Shown: positions 33,737-42,614 of the stretch, in pieces | Position numbering within the stretch: position 1 is the first letter of the stretch | How the letters are laid out: each line of letters starts with the position of its first letter | NCBI RefSeq assembly: GCF_028622875.1 | Contig: NZ_CP117709.1 | Location: 3,537,001 to 3,601,000, forward strand | DNA length: 64,000 nucleotides | Direction: 5' to 3' | Origin: Streptomyces sp. MMBL 11-1 | GTDB taxonomy: Bacteria; Actinomycetota; Actinomycetes; Streptomycetales; Streptomycetaceae | Notes under the pieces: generated by a model | Database searches by the model: none | What the model saw: the letters and a program-made list of their open reading frames with translations, nothing else | Told to the model about the DNA's origin: nothing | Program-made: the position numbers and the translations under genes

Positions 33737-34491
33737 GAGGCTTCCCGTCCCTTCATGGTCGCGGTGCCGGCCGAAACGCGGCACCTCCGCACCGCGGTGA
33801 CGGTCGCACGAGTCGCTTCGAAATAGGTGCGCCGCGAGCGCGTGTCCTGCTCGGCGTGGTCGTCCCAGCTCACGGTCACGTCCCAGCCCTCGTAGATCCG
33901 CTCCACCGCGCGGCTGAGGTTCTCCGGCGTGTACCGGGCCTCGCCCTCGATGTGGATCTGACTGCCCTGGGCGTCCGTCCGGGAGATCCCGGTGAAGACC
34001 TCCAGGTAGTGCACGTTGACCGATCGGGAGCTCTGTACGGCCTGGGTGAGCACGGCTTCGACGTCGCATTGGGACAGGTAGTGGAGCACGTCCTTGGCGA
34101 CGAGCAGGCCGAAGTTCTCCTCGACCACGTACTGCTCGATGAGGGACTCCACCACCGTGACGCGCTCCGCCAGGTTCTCGTGCGGCGAGAGTCGCCGGAG
34201 CAGCGGTTCGGCCGGGGCCTGGTCCACCGCGACGACGGTGAAGCCGGCCTTCGCCAGGGCGATGGTGTAGGCCCCGGCGCCGTATCCGAGGTCGAGAGCG
34301 CGACGCGGGATGTCGGCGGGGAGGGACGTCAGCAGGGCGCGGAACCGCGCCGAGACGGGCGCATGCAGCTGCTCTCCGGTGCTTCGACCGTTCCGTAACG
34401 CGTCCGCGTAGAAGGCGTGGAGGGACGCCTTCGAGTGCTGTACGGGCAAGGGGCACCGCCTGGGGCTGGAGGGATGAGCGAGGGGAGGCAT
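33733..34491 (-). CDS. Class I SAM-dependent methyltransferase
   Basis: 252 residues. Motif I is ALDLGYGAGAYTIALA, followed by VVAVDQAP (motif II acidic loop) and LLVAKDVLHYLSQCD (motif IV region). ATG 34491 abuts the stop of the upstream oxidoreductase with zero spacing; GTG 16 codons in is an alternative because the first residues are Pro-rich and lack a ribosome-binding site. Contains a TTA codon (34396-34398 on the plus strand, in DALRNG), so translation should depend on bldA. Substrate unknown. Confidence 0.8.
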   Translation of the reverse strand: MPPLAHPSSPRRCPLPVQHSKASLHAFYADALRNGRSTGEQLHAPVSARFRALLTSLPADIPRRALDLGYGAGAYTIALAKAGFTVVAVDQAPAEPLLRRLSPHENLAERVTVVESLIEQYVVEENFGLLVAKDVLHYLSQCDVEAVLTQAVQSSRSVNVHYLEVFTGISRTDAQGSQIHIEGEARYTPENLSRAVERIYEGWDVTVSWDDHAEQDTRSRRTYFEATRATVTAVRRCRVSAGTATMKGREAS

Positions 34492-35976
34492 CTAGAAGTC
34501 GGCGATCTCGACGGGCCGACCGGGCGTGAGCAGAGAGGTCGCCAGGGCTTCGGTGACCTGCATCGGCAGCAGGTGCGCGGCGAGCGAGCTCCGGTTCTCG
34601 GTTCCCCGAAGCCAGTTCTCCATGAGCTGCCGGTTGCTGTCGCTGTGGAACAGCCCGTCGAACGTCCTAACCGACGTGTACTGCTCGTCCGGCAACAGGG
34701 AGGCGTTCGCCCTGGTGGTCAGCCGGGCGAAGGCGTCGATCCTGTCCGCGTTCTGTCCGCGGGGCACGTCGTAGCAGTGGACGTGCGCGGAGTAGAGGGT
34801 CGACAGCTGCGCTTCGAGGTCGACACTGGAGGTGCGGCCGTTCTTGTTGTAGACGTCGTCCGGGAGGTCACGCCAGCTGCGGACGGACGGCGTCGTCTGC
34901 TCGAAGGACAGCGTCCCGATGGTCAGGGTCCGCTCCGACTCGACGTCTACCAGGCGGAACGTGGCCGTGATGTCCGTCTCGCCGAAGGCGTTCTCCAGGA
35001 TCGCGGAGTGCGGCCAGCGGGGGTGTCCGTCCTCGAACCGGCTGGCGGCCGGCTTCGGGATCCGGAGGTGCTGATCGGCGGGGAAGGCTCCGAAGGAGCT
35101 GACTTCGAGCCGGAAGCGGCGGTCGGGGAACACGAGCTTGTTGAGGGACAGGCACTGCACGGCGAGGTCCACGTAGTGGTAGGCGCCGTGCATCATCATC
35201 CCGTAGCCGTACCGGTAGGGGTGATCGTCCCGCGTCTCGTACTCGTGCTGGAGGTTCCACACACCGCCGGCGGCGCGCAGGTGGAACGAGGTGACGGGGG
35301 CCTGCCAGTCCCGCACCCGCTCTTCGAGCGAGCGCAGCACCTCCCCGTTGTAGATGCGGTGGTACCGGCTCAGCGTCATCACGGAATGCTTGGCACCCGT
35401 ACGACCGGCCTGAGCGATCAGCTCCCGCATGACCTCGGTGATGCGGGACGGCGCGAACCGGCCATCCGCCATGGGCGCCAGGACCGGCTTCTCCACCAGG
35501 GAGTCGATCCCGTTCTCGACGCAGAAGCGCAGGTACGCCTCGTGCGCCTGTACCTCGGTCGCGATGTACACCTTCGTCGGCAGCTCGGGCAGGCGGAGGC
35601 GCCGTAATGCGGCTCTGATCAGCTCGGGCTGCTTCTGCTGCGCGGTCACGCCACGGCCCGACTCCGGGAGGTAGACGACCTCCCGGGGCTTCAAGTCGAC
35701 GCCCTGGATGCGCTCCTCGATCGTCGGCCGCTCCGACTCCAGGTCGATGACGGAGTACGAGTCGAGGTGGCCCGCCTCGATGGCTTCCTTGATGCAGGGC
35801 AAGTACTTGTTGGCGACGATCTCGTCGAAGCCGACCACGACGAGGTTGTGCCGGCGCGTGGCGGGTCGGGGACCGGGAGCAGCAGCTCGTCCCCTGGGCT
35901 CCTCGATAGAGCGGAGGGTCGGCTGCATAGGGATCGGCGTCGATGTCGCCCGAGGCGTTCGAGAGTCGGTTCTCAT
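34492..35976 (-). CDS. Gfo/Idh/MocA-like NAD(P)-dependent oxidoreductase
   Basis: 494 residues; ATG 35976 is preceded by GGGAG at suitable spacing, and ATG 35928 is a second option. After a basic, Pro-rich 45-residue start, the Rossmann N-terminus reads HNLVVVGFDEIVANKYLP, and the family EKP triad appears in DSLVEKPVLAPM. Longer than most Gfo/Idh enzymes (350 to 400 residues). The second half includes HGAYHYVDLAVQCLSL and a long beta domain. Contains a TTA codon (35605-35607). Probably oxidises a sugar or cyclitol; exact substrate not deducible. Confidence 0.75.
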   Translation of the reverse strand: MRTDSRTPRATSTPIPMQPTLRSIEEPRGRAAAPGPRPATRRHNLVVVGFDEIVANKYLPCIKEAIEAGHLDSYSVIDLESERPTIEERIQGVDLKPREVVYLPESGRGVTAQQKQPELIRAALRRLRLPELPTKVYIATEVQAHEAYLRFCVENGIDSLVEKPVLAPMADGRFAPSRITEVMRELIAQAGRTGAKHSVMTLSRYHRIYNGEVLRSLEERVRDWQAPVTSFHLRAAGGVWNLQHEYETRDDHPYRYGYGMMMHGAYHYVDLAVQCLSLNKLVFPDRRFRLEVSSFGAFPADQHLRIPKPAASRFEDGHPRWPHSAILENAFGETDITATFRLVDVESERTLTIGTLSFEQTTPSVRSWRDLPDDVYNKNGRTSSVDLEAQLSTLYSAHVHCYDVPRGQNADRIDAFARLTTRANASLLPDEQYTSVRTFDGLFHSDSNRQLMENWLRGTENRSSLAAHLLPMQVTEALATSLLTPGRPVEIADF

Positions 35977-36283
35977 CCGCGTTGCTCCCACTCGTGCTGT
36001 GACTGTTCGGAGCTGTTCCGAAGCAGATCGGACGTTGGTGGCCTTGGCCGTGATCGCCTTCTTCTGAAGATCGCGAAGGTGGCGTACTAGCCGGAGACGG
36101 AGCTGTCCTCCCCGGCGCCAGCGAGGAGGCGGCGGGGGCTCGTGTTCACACCACAAGGCTGCTGTCTGGGCCGCCCCGTCGGAACGTCCTCCCACCGCCC
36201 CAGGACCGAACTTTCACCGAACTTAGGCGCCCTACCAGGCCGTTCATAGCCGAGAGGCGTGAACCAGGTGGCACGCTGGCCGC
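35977..36283. promoter_or_regulatory. Divergent promoter region
   Basis: 307 bases between the leftward oxidoreductase operon and the rightward aminotransferase unit. It is AT-richer near 36000-36070 (TGTGACTGTTCGGAGCTG onwards). No conserved boxes are recognised. Both units likely start here. Confidence 0.5.
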
Positions 36284-37057
36284 ATGGCAGAACTCAACGG
36301 AGAACCGGTCGAGCCGGCCCAGCTTCAGAACCTGGCCCTGACCAACTACGGCCACTTCACCTCCATGCGAGTGGACGACGGGCGCGTACGTGGCCTGTCC
36401 CTGCACATGGAGCGACTTCAGCGCGACTGCCGAACGCTCTTCGGCACTGACATCGACCCGCAGCGCGTACGCGAGCTGGCCAGGCGTGCCGCTCCCTCCA
36501 CCGGATCCACCACGGTCCGCGTCACCGTCTTCGACCCCAGCCTCGACCTCGGCCACCCGGACAAGGCCGACGACCCGCACATCCTGGTGACCTCCCGGCC
36601 GGCGGGCGCCCTCCCTCTGCCGCCGCTCAAGGTGCAGTCCACGACCTACGTACGCGACGTACCGAGCGTCAAGAGCGTCGGCCTCTTCGCGACCCTGCAC
36701 CACCGCCGTCAGGCACAGCTGAACGGATTCGACGACGCCCTCTTCGTCGATCAGGAGCACGTGATCTCGGAGGGAGGCACCTGGAACATCGGCTTCTTCG
36801 ACGGAAGCCGCGTGATCTGGCCGAACGCCGACTGCCTCGTCGGCGTGACCATGGACCTGCTGAAGGCCGCCCATGACCACGAAACCCGCTCGGTCCGCCT
36901 GGACGACCTGACGAACATGCGGGCCGCATTCGCGACCAACGCGGCGATCGGCGTCCGCGCCGTCAGCGCGATCGACGGAATCGAGCTGCCCGAATCGCAC
37001 GCGATCATCGACACGCTCCGCAAGGAGTACATGGAGATCGAGGGCGACTTGTTGTAA
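36284..37057 (+). CDS. Class IV (branched-chain/D-amino-acid type) aminotransferase family protein
   Basis: 257 residues. PLP-binding Lys is predicted as K130 in DVPSVKSVGLF; the family Glu that contacts PLP appears in VISEGGTWNIGFF (E163), matching the 'EG..N' signature of fold-type IV enzymes such as D-alanine transaminase and aminodeoxychorismate lyase. Substrate class cannot be decided from sequence. The ATG lacks a clear ribosome-binding site. It is divergent from the Gfo/Idh gene and may belong to the same pathway. Confidence 0.82.
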   Translation: MAELNGEPVEPAQLQNLALTNYGHFTSMRVDDGRVRGLSLHMERLQRDCRTLFGTDIDPQRVRELARRAAPSTGSTTVRVTVFDPSLDLGHPDKADDPHILVTSRPAGALPLPPLKVQSTTYVRDVPSVKSVGLFATLHHRRQAQLNGFDDALFVDQEHVISEGGTWNIGFFDGSRVIWPNADCLVGVTMDLLKAAHDHETRSVRLDDLTNMRAAFATNAAIGVRAVSAIDGIELPESHAIIDTLRKEYMEIEGDLL

Positions 37058-37122
37058 CGCTCCGAAGCCGGGCTCCCACTGGCTAGGCTGGACAGGACCG
37101 TCCAGCAACAAGGAGTCCTGGG

Positions 37123-38064
37123 GTGGCGACAGTTGAGCGATGGTCCGGACTGGAGGTCCGGGCCTTACGCGAGGCATCGCGGATGAGTACGGAGGAGTTC
37201 GCGGCACGCCTCGGTGTCAGCGATCGCATGGTGTCCAAGTGGGAATCGCGCAAGGACACGATCCGGCTCAGGCAGGTGAACCAAGCGGCTCTGGACACAC
37301 TTCTCGCCGGCTCCGCCCCCGACGTCCACGAGCGGTTCGCGAGCCTCGCCCGCTCGCTGGGCACGGTGCTCCCCACGCAGGAAACCCCAAGCCCAGGGCC
37401 CCAGCCTCAGCAGCACCAGGTCCGCCATCCTCGCGACGGCAAGAAGATGGCCTTGGTCGAGGCCGGCACGTTCCTGTGCGGCGAGAAGAACGAGCCTGTC
37501 TGGCTCCCGTCCTTCTACATCGACGTCTTCCCGGTCACCAACAACGACTACGCGCGGTTCGTGGCCGCCACCGGCCACGAACCGCCCCAGCACTGGCACC
37601 GCGGCAAGTGCCCGGAGGCCATCCTCGATCACCCGGTGGTCTTCGTGACCTGGCACGACGCCTCGGCGTACGCGGCGTGGGCGGGGAAGGAACTGCCGAC
37701 CGCCCAGCAGTGGGAGAAGGCGGCCCGTGGCACGCGCGGCGATGCATACCCGTGGGGCAGCAACGCCACCCCGGCCAAGTGCAACTCCCGCGAGAGCGGA
37801 ATCGGCTCCACGACCCCGGTGAGCCGCTACCACAGCGGAGTCTCCCCGTACGGCGTCTACGACCTCTGCGGCAACACGTGGGAGTGGTGCTCGACCCGCT
37901 CCGAGCCTGGCCGCTACGAGCTCAAGGCCGGCGCCTGGACCAGCCCCTTCGCCCGCGCCACCCCAGCCGTCTTCAACGACGCCTCCACGGAGATGCTCGA
38001 CGACGACACCGGGTTCCGCTGCGCGATTCCTGCGACAGCGGTGGAGATGCTGCTCGGCACCTAA
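37123..38064 (+). CDS. XRE HTH fused to a formylglycine-generating-enzyme (FGE-sulfatase) domain
   Basis: 313 residues from GTG 37123 (AAGGAGTCCTGG ribosome-binding site). Residues 8-60 form an XRE helix-turn-helix (LREASRMSTEEFAARLG, then DRMVSKWESRK). A Pro/Gln linker (95-110) leads to an FGE/EgtB-like C-lectin-fold domain: LVEAGTFLCGEKNE, FYIDVFPVTNNDYARFVA, GKELPTAQQWEKAARG, and YDLCGNTWEWC, the usual GNVWEW signature. Such fusions occur in Streptomyces regulators and biosynthetic loci. Codon 15 is TTA (37165-37167). Whether it oxidises Cys or binds iron/ergothioneine-like substrates is open. Confidence 0.82.
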   Translation: MATVERWSGLEVRALREASRMSTEEFAARLGVSDRMVSKWESRKDTIRLRQVNQAALDTLLAGSAPDVHERFASLARSLGTVLPTQETPSPGPQPQQHQVRHPRDGKKMALVEAGTFLCGEKNEPVWLPSFYIDVFPVTNNDYARFVAATGHEPPQHWHRGKCPEAILDHPVVFVTWHDASAYAAWAGKELPTAQQWEKAARGTRGDAYPWGSNATPAKCNSRESGIGSTTPVSRYHSGVSPYGVYDLCGNTWEWCSTRSEPGRYELKAGAWTSPFARATPAVFNDASTEMLDDDTGFRCAIPATAVEMLLGT

Positions 38065-38139
38065 CGCTCAGGCAGTTGACGGTCGGGAATGTCAGCGTTC
38101 CGCTTGTGAGCGCTCGGTGGGGCCGGTACGACGGTCCCC

Positions 38140-39837
38140 ATGTACCGATGGTCGCCGCTCAACGATCGACAGTTAGCCATGCTCACCCGGATCAAAGCGG
38201 GAACGGATCCCGTTACCTCCGGGAGCCCGGAACTCGCCGTCACCGCCCGTGCTCTCAAGAGTCGGGGGCTCATCACCATGCCCAAGCACGGCGGGAGGTG
38301 GCAGGCGGAGATCACCGATGACGGTCGCTTCTACCTGGAACACGGCCACCACCCGGACCGGCCCGAGCCAGCTCCTCGCAAGCAACGACCGGTGGCTGCC
38401 GAGCCGAAGCCGGAGGCTGCGGCACCTCCCCGAGAGCGGGTGACACCCCCGCCTGCGGCAAAGCCGGCGCCAGCGCGCCCTGCGAAGCCGCCCCGGCAGT
38501 CACCGGCGGAAATCGGCGCGGCTTTGATCGCGGAGGTGCAGAAGGCCGGCCGGTTCCTCCGGATCCCGGATCCGGACGCCGAGGAGCGGGCCCGCTATCG
38601 CCGGGCGTTCGACGCCGCGCGGCAGTGTGCCCCGGACGGCTTCCACCTGAAGTACAGCGGGCGGGCAAAGGGAGACTTCTTCCTCGGACTACTCCGAGTG
38701 ACGGGCGAGGACGACACCGAGTGGAACCGGATCCGCCTGGCGCGCAGCCGTGTGATCACCGACGTCGAGGACGTGATCGCTGCGGTCACCGCGGACCACA
38801 GCGCCTTCGAGATCTCGGACGAGGTCCTCCCACGGGTGCTTACCTTCCTTCGGCTCCTCGCCGAGCAGGCCCTCGCGCGGCACGGCGATATCGCGGTGTC
38901 GAAGAAGCGCAGGCAGGTGCGACCGCTTCTCACGGTCCACGGCAGGACGTACGAGATCAGCTTCAAGGAACGGCAGAAACAGGTCCGGTACGTGCCCACG
39001 CAGCCGGGCCGACGGACGTACGACTGGCAGCGGGTCACCCCGGCCCACCGGCTCGAACCGTCCGGCGAGCTGGAGCTGCAGGTGGCCCAGCAATCGGGGT
39101 ACAGCTACGGCTACCGCTACGGCTGGACGAAGGAATGGTCCGACACCGCCAAAAAGCCGTTGGAGGAGCAGATCGACGCCGTCCTCCGTGCGCTGAAGGC
39201 CCGCGCGGAGGAAGAGGAGCAGGCCCGGCTGGCGCGGGAGGCGGAACAACAGCGTCAGCGTGAGGAACGGGAGCGGCAGGAGGAGGAACGCCGCCTGCGA
39301 GAGGCAAAGGAAGAAGAGGCGCACCGTCGGCGGAAAGCGGAGAAGAAGGAGCGTACGCGGCGAGAATGGGAAGCGGCGGTCGGCGTCGCGACGATCAAGG
39401 CAGTGGACGCCGTACGGGTTGACCGATTCGGCACCGCCCTGGCGCATTGGCGGGCCGCAGGGGAGATGCGGGCCTTCTGCGCCGCGCTCGACGAGGCCGC
39501 CTCCGCCTCGAACAACGCCCACGAAGCCGAGCGGCTTCGCGAGTGGTCAGCGTGGGGGAAAGCGGAGGCTGACCGGCTCGACCCGACCGTGGCCGGCAGG
39601 AGCCTGACCGGCCACAGCCTCCACGCGGAACCCACGGACGACCAGCTAAGGCCCTTCCTCGACGGCTGGCACCCGCAGCGGCCAGAGAAGGAGAAGCCCC
39701 CGAAGCAGGAAGAACCCACGGCGGAGGCCGAACCGCCCAAGCCGGAGCCGGAGCGGTGGCGCGGCTTCACCGACGAACGTCTGGACCAAGGCTGGAGATA
39801 TGGACCCCAAGGTCGCGCTCAATGGTGGAGGCGATGA
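38140..39837 (+). CDS. Large coiled-coil protein of unknown function
   Basis: 565 residues. The first 65 residues resemble a winged-helix (LNDRQLAMLTRIKAGTDPV, then ALKSRGLITMP). A Pro/Ala linker (75-120) leads to a mixed domain (120-330), then a long Arg/Glu-rich coiled coil with runs of EEEEQARLAREAEQQRQREE (about 340-410). The C-terminus is Pro/Glu-rich. Codon 12 is TTA (38173-38175). Its last 71 nt overlap the 3' end of the convergent next gene. Similar proteins are usually called hypothetical in Streptomyces. Confidence 0.75.
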   Translation: MYRWSPLNDRQLAMLTRIKAGTDPVTSGSPELAVTARALKSRGLITMPKHGGRWQAEITDDGRFYLEHGHHPDRPEPAPRKQRPVAAEPKPEAAAPPRERVTPPPAAKPAPARPAKPPRQSPAEIGAALIAEVQKAGRFLRIPDPDAEERARYRRAFDAARQCAPDGFHLKYSGRAKGDFFLGLLRVTGEDDTEWNRIRLARSRVITDVEDVIAAVTADHSAFEISDEVLPRVLTFLRLLAEQALARHGDIAVSKKRRQVRPLLTVHGRTYEISFKERQKQVRYVPTQPGRRTYDWQRVTPAHRLEPSGELELQVAQQSGYSYGYRYGWTKEWSDTAKKPLEEQIDAVLRALKARAEEEEQARLAREAEQQRQREERERQEEERRLREAKEEEAHRRRKAEKKERTRREWEAAVGVATIKAVDAVRVDRFGTALAHWRAAGEMRAFCAALDEAASASNNAHEAERLREWSAWGKAEADRLDPTVAGRSLTGHSLHAEPTDDQLRPFLDGWHPQRPEKEKPPKQEEPTAEAEPPKPEPERWRGFTDERLDQGWRYGPQGRAQWWRR

Positions 39838-40609
39838 CGCCGTGCCCACGGTCACGTAGGGCCTTCACCGACTTCTCCACGAGCTTCCCGAGCCGGACAA
39901 CCTCCTCGCGCAGGGCGACCAGCTCGTCGTAACGCTCGGCCTTGTCCTGACCACACCACTCCCGGACGGTCCGCAGAACGGCCGCTTCCGCGTCCAGCTT
40001 GCGGTCGTCCCGGCGGCTGTACGAGTACCAGGAGGACTGCGTGCGCTCCTGATCAATGGCCTGTTGCCTGCGGTCCACCTCCGGAAGGATGTCCTCGGCA
40101 AGGCGGACGGCCACGACGCGCGCGATGCGCTCAGTGACCGGCCACCCCGCCAGGCCGAGGCCGTCGCGGTTCTCGTAGACCATCGGGTCGCTTCGCAGCT
40201 CCGCAGCATCCATCCCGACCAGCCGGGCCCCCTCTTCGAGGCGGCTCAGTTCCAGGATCCCGGCGTCCGAGACACCTCGGCGCAGTCGCAGCTTGCTCCT
40301 CGGACGGACGAATCCGAGGACCATCCGCGCGGCCTCGATGTCTGCGCTCCCACGCACCTCCCGCGACGCCACGGCCAGCGCGAGCTCACTTGAATCGTCC
40401 GCACGAAACGCTTCAACGTCCTCCCAGCGCGCCACAAGACAGCTTGGGTTGACCCACTCCTGCAGCCCCGCGTCATCGCCTTCGAGGAACCGGATGTGAA
40501 GCCAACCAGTCCTGCCACGCCCACCCACACGCACGATCTCGACCCTGCGAACCGTGCTGCCCAGTTCCTTGGGCCTCGCTCGGAAGCCCCAGTGCTGACC
40601 CAACTCCAT
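39767..40609 (-). CDS. Hypothetical protein, start uncertain
   Basis: 280 residues from ATG 40609 (MELGQHWGFRARPKELGS); an in-frame ATG at 40654 would add 15 residues. The N-terminal 60 residues form a beta-rich KOW/SH3-like pattern (TGWLHIRFLEGDDAGLQEWV), and the second half is strongly helical and charged. No family recognised. It is convergent with, and overlaps by 71 nt, the gene at 38140, which may limit co-expression by antisense transcription. Confidence 0.6.
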   Translation of the reverse strand: MELGQHWGFRARPKELGSTVRRVEIVRVGGRGRTGWLHIRFLEGDDAGLQEWVNPSCLVARWEDVEAFRADDSSELALAVASREVRGSADIEAARMVLGFVRPRSKLRLRRGVSDAGILELSRLEEGARLVGMDAAELRSDPMVYENRDGLGLAGWPVTERIARVVAVRLAEDILPEVDRRQQAIDQERTQSSWYSYSRRDDRKLDAEAAVLRTVREWCGQDKAERYDELVALREEVVRLGKLVEKSVKALRDRGHGVIASTIERDLGVHISSLGPDVRR

Positions 40610-40858
40610 GTGTCCATTGAGCCAGGTCTCCTGCCCGCACGATGCGGACATCACCGAAACAAGGCTGATGGAACTGCGCCGCAGGTCGTGAGGAAGCCAG
40701 TCCGCTTGCCGAGCTGCACGAGCAGGAAGCCTTGCAAGCTAACGGCTCGGTCCGGCGAGGCATGGCCATGGGGATTCATCGGGGAGCAGGCCCGACCGAC
40801 CGCTACGAAGCACTGCGCCAAGGAGCGGAAAGCCCCGCCGGAATCGGACCCTCAAAAT

Positions 40859-41701
40859 TCATCCCTCGAGAGTGTCAAGAACAGCTTCCTCTACAGTTTT
40901 CTGCTCTGGAATGCCACTCGACTTCCATTCGATATCACCAAGGTCGACCCCGAATCGAAAATTTTCTTCCAGGAACACATCCTCACGGAACACCAGAACA
41001 GGCTTAGGCCCCTTTCCCGGACCTTTAGCTTCCTTCCAGATGATCTCCGCAGGGCGATTCCGGAATTCTTTCAGCTTCGCATCACGCTGGTCACCCGCAT
41101 CCATCAGCGAGATTTCGATGCCATCCAGGATGAGCTCCTCCATTTCGACACCGCTGTAACTGCGGTTACAGAGAAGCCCGGCCGCCCGCTTCCGCCCCGG
41201 ATGGATAGAGTCCCAGACCGAGCGAGCATTCCTCCGCCCCTGACCTGGAGGGTTCCCCCCGAATCCGGTCATCACGGTATTCCAGAGGACCGGACTGTAG
41301 GCGCGCAGAAGGGCCCGTTCGCCCAAGACGATCCAGATATCATCGAGGGTCAGGCACCTAACATCGAAGTCCGAAGCCTGGAGATTGGAAGGCTCTTTGA
41401 TGCTTCTGCGGTGATCGATTATCCGGTCGAACAGTTTCCGTTGAGTCAGGTTCGGCGGATCTCCGTAGCTACTATCACCAGCCGAAGCCTTCCCCACGTA
41501 AATGGGGATATCGGTACCCTTCAGGCCCTTGTAGATCGCAAGGTCGCCCTTGTAGTAGAGCGCATAGAGCCCGGCACCTGGGAACGGCTCTACCTGGTCC
41601 AGTGGCACCCGTGGACGACCGTCCATCTCCTCCCGGAGATTACGGCCGAGCAAGTCAAGGCCCAACGGATTGAACTGTGGGGATGCGGGGCTGGGAGCCA
41701 T
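40859..41701 (-). CDS. Eco29kI-like type II restriction endonuclease (GIY-YIG)
   Basis: 280 residues from ATG 41701 (GTAGGATCCC upstream). GIY-YIG signature GLYALYYKGDLAIYKG...IPIYVGKAS, then DHRRSIKEP and DVRCLTLDDIWIVLGERALL with the catalytic Glu in the last helix, and SVWDSIHPGRKRA, a segment strongly typical of Eco29kI. Eco29kI cuts CCGCGG; the same target here is inference. It is transcribed with the C5 methyltransferase and vsr genes (same strand, 118-nt gap to vsr). Confidence 0.85.
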   Translation of the reverse strand: MAPSPASPQFNPLGLDLLGRNLREEMDGRPRVPLDQVEPFPGAGLYALYYKGDLAIYKGLKGTDIPIYVGKASAGDSSYGDPPNLTQRKLFDRIIDHRRSIKEPSNLQASDFDVRCLTLDDIWIVLGERALLRAYSPVLWNTVMTGFGGNPPGQGRRNARSVWDSIHPGRKRAAGLLCNRSYSGVEMEELILDGIEISLMDAGDQRDAKLKEFRNRPAEIIWKEAKGPGKGPKPVLVFREDVFLEENFRFGVDLGDIEWKSSGIPEQKTVEEAVLDTLEG

Positions 41702-41819
41702 GGGCGGGATCCTACCCACGAGCGGAGACGCCCCGACCTCCAGGGACCGACAACCTGTCAGATTCGGGCCCTACGCCGAGCGCCGCTGATCCGGGCAAGC
41801 TGTGCACAATAGGCGCGTA

Positions 41820-42614
41820 TCACCCCGATTCGGGATGACTTACCGGCGAGCCTCGCACGGCTCCTATCACCCTCGCGGCTGCCGCGTCAGCGTCCTCGTG
41901 CTCCCAGATACGGACGACTGTCCAGCCCGCCTCTCGCAGGAGGCGATCCGTCTCCGCGTCCCTGATTCGGTTGCCCTCGATCTTGCTTCGCCAGAACTCG
42001 GCGTTCTTGTGTGACTCCCGAAGGTGGTCCGGGCAGCCGTGCCAAAAGCAGCCGTCGACGAACACCGCGACCTTGGGCCCAGAAAAAATCAGATCGGCGG
42101 TGCGGCGCAAGGTGGGCAGCGGACGTGCCGCCACCCGATAGCGAAGCCCCTGTTTGTGCAGCAGGGAACGGAGCCTCAGCTCGGGTCGGGTGTCCTTGCT
42201 CCGATTGGCCCGCATCACCGCGCGTACGGACGGCGAGGAAGCCCAGGAGCCTTCCGCCGGCGGTTCCTCGGTGAGAAGGCCCTTCTCCCAGGCCATCTTC
42301 CAGCCCTCGGCGAGGTTCGCGGCCCGGGTCTCGTGCTCGACCTGTCCGAGGTAGCGGGCCGGAGACTTGCCGCCATCGGACCAGCGCAGGTACGCGCGGA
42401 TGCGTCGCGTGTCGGGAAGCACCTTCAACTCCACCGACGCCCGGGCGAACCGCCCCTCGCCAAGATCCACAGAGCGCCTGTGGCGACCACCCGCAGCCCG
42501 GTCCTGTTCGGCCGCGATGACAGCCCGGGTCCTACCAGCCCGCCCTTTCCACGCCCGGTCCGGCGGCGAGTCGTGCTTCCAGCCGCTCTGCGCCCTGCTG
42601 GTGGGCCCGGTCAC
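41820..42614 (-). CDS. vsr: Very short patch repair endonuclease (Vsr) with an N-terminal extension
   Basis: 264 residues from GTG 42614, overlapping the methyltransferase stop by 4 nt. The Vsr core begins at about residue 127: VRAVMRANRSKDTRPELRLR, RTADLIFSGPKVAVFVDGC (catalytic Asp), then FWHGCPDHLRES with zinc/catalytic His and Cys. It nicks at T:G mismatches made by deamination of 5-methylcytosine, matching the linked cytosine methyltransferase. The first 125 residues, including a strand-rich ASVELKVLPDTRRIRAYLRW, are not part of ordinary Vsr (about 150 residues) and may bind DNA. Confidence 0.85.
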   Translation of the reverse strand: MTGPTSRAQSGWKHDSPPDRAWKGRAGRTRAVIAAEQDRAAGGRHRRSVDLGEGRFARASVELKVLPDTRRIRAYLRWSDGGKSPARYLGQVEHETRAANLAEGWKMAWEKGLLTEEPPAEGSWASSPSVRAVMRANRSKDTRPELRLRSLLHKQGLRYRVAARPLPTLRRTADLIFSGPKVAVFVDGCFWHGCPDHLRESHKNAEFWRSKIEGNRIRDAETDRLLREAGWTVVRIWEHEDADAAAARVIGAVRGSPVSHPESG

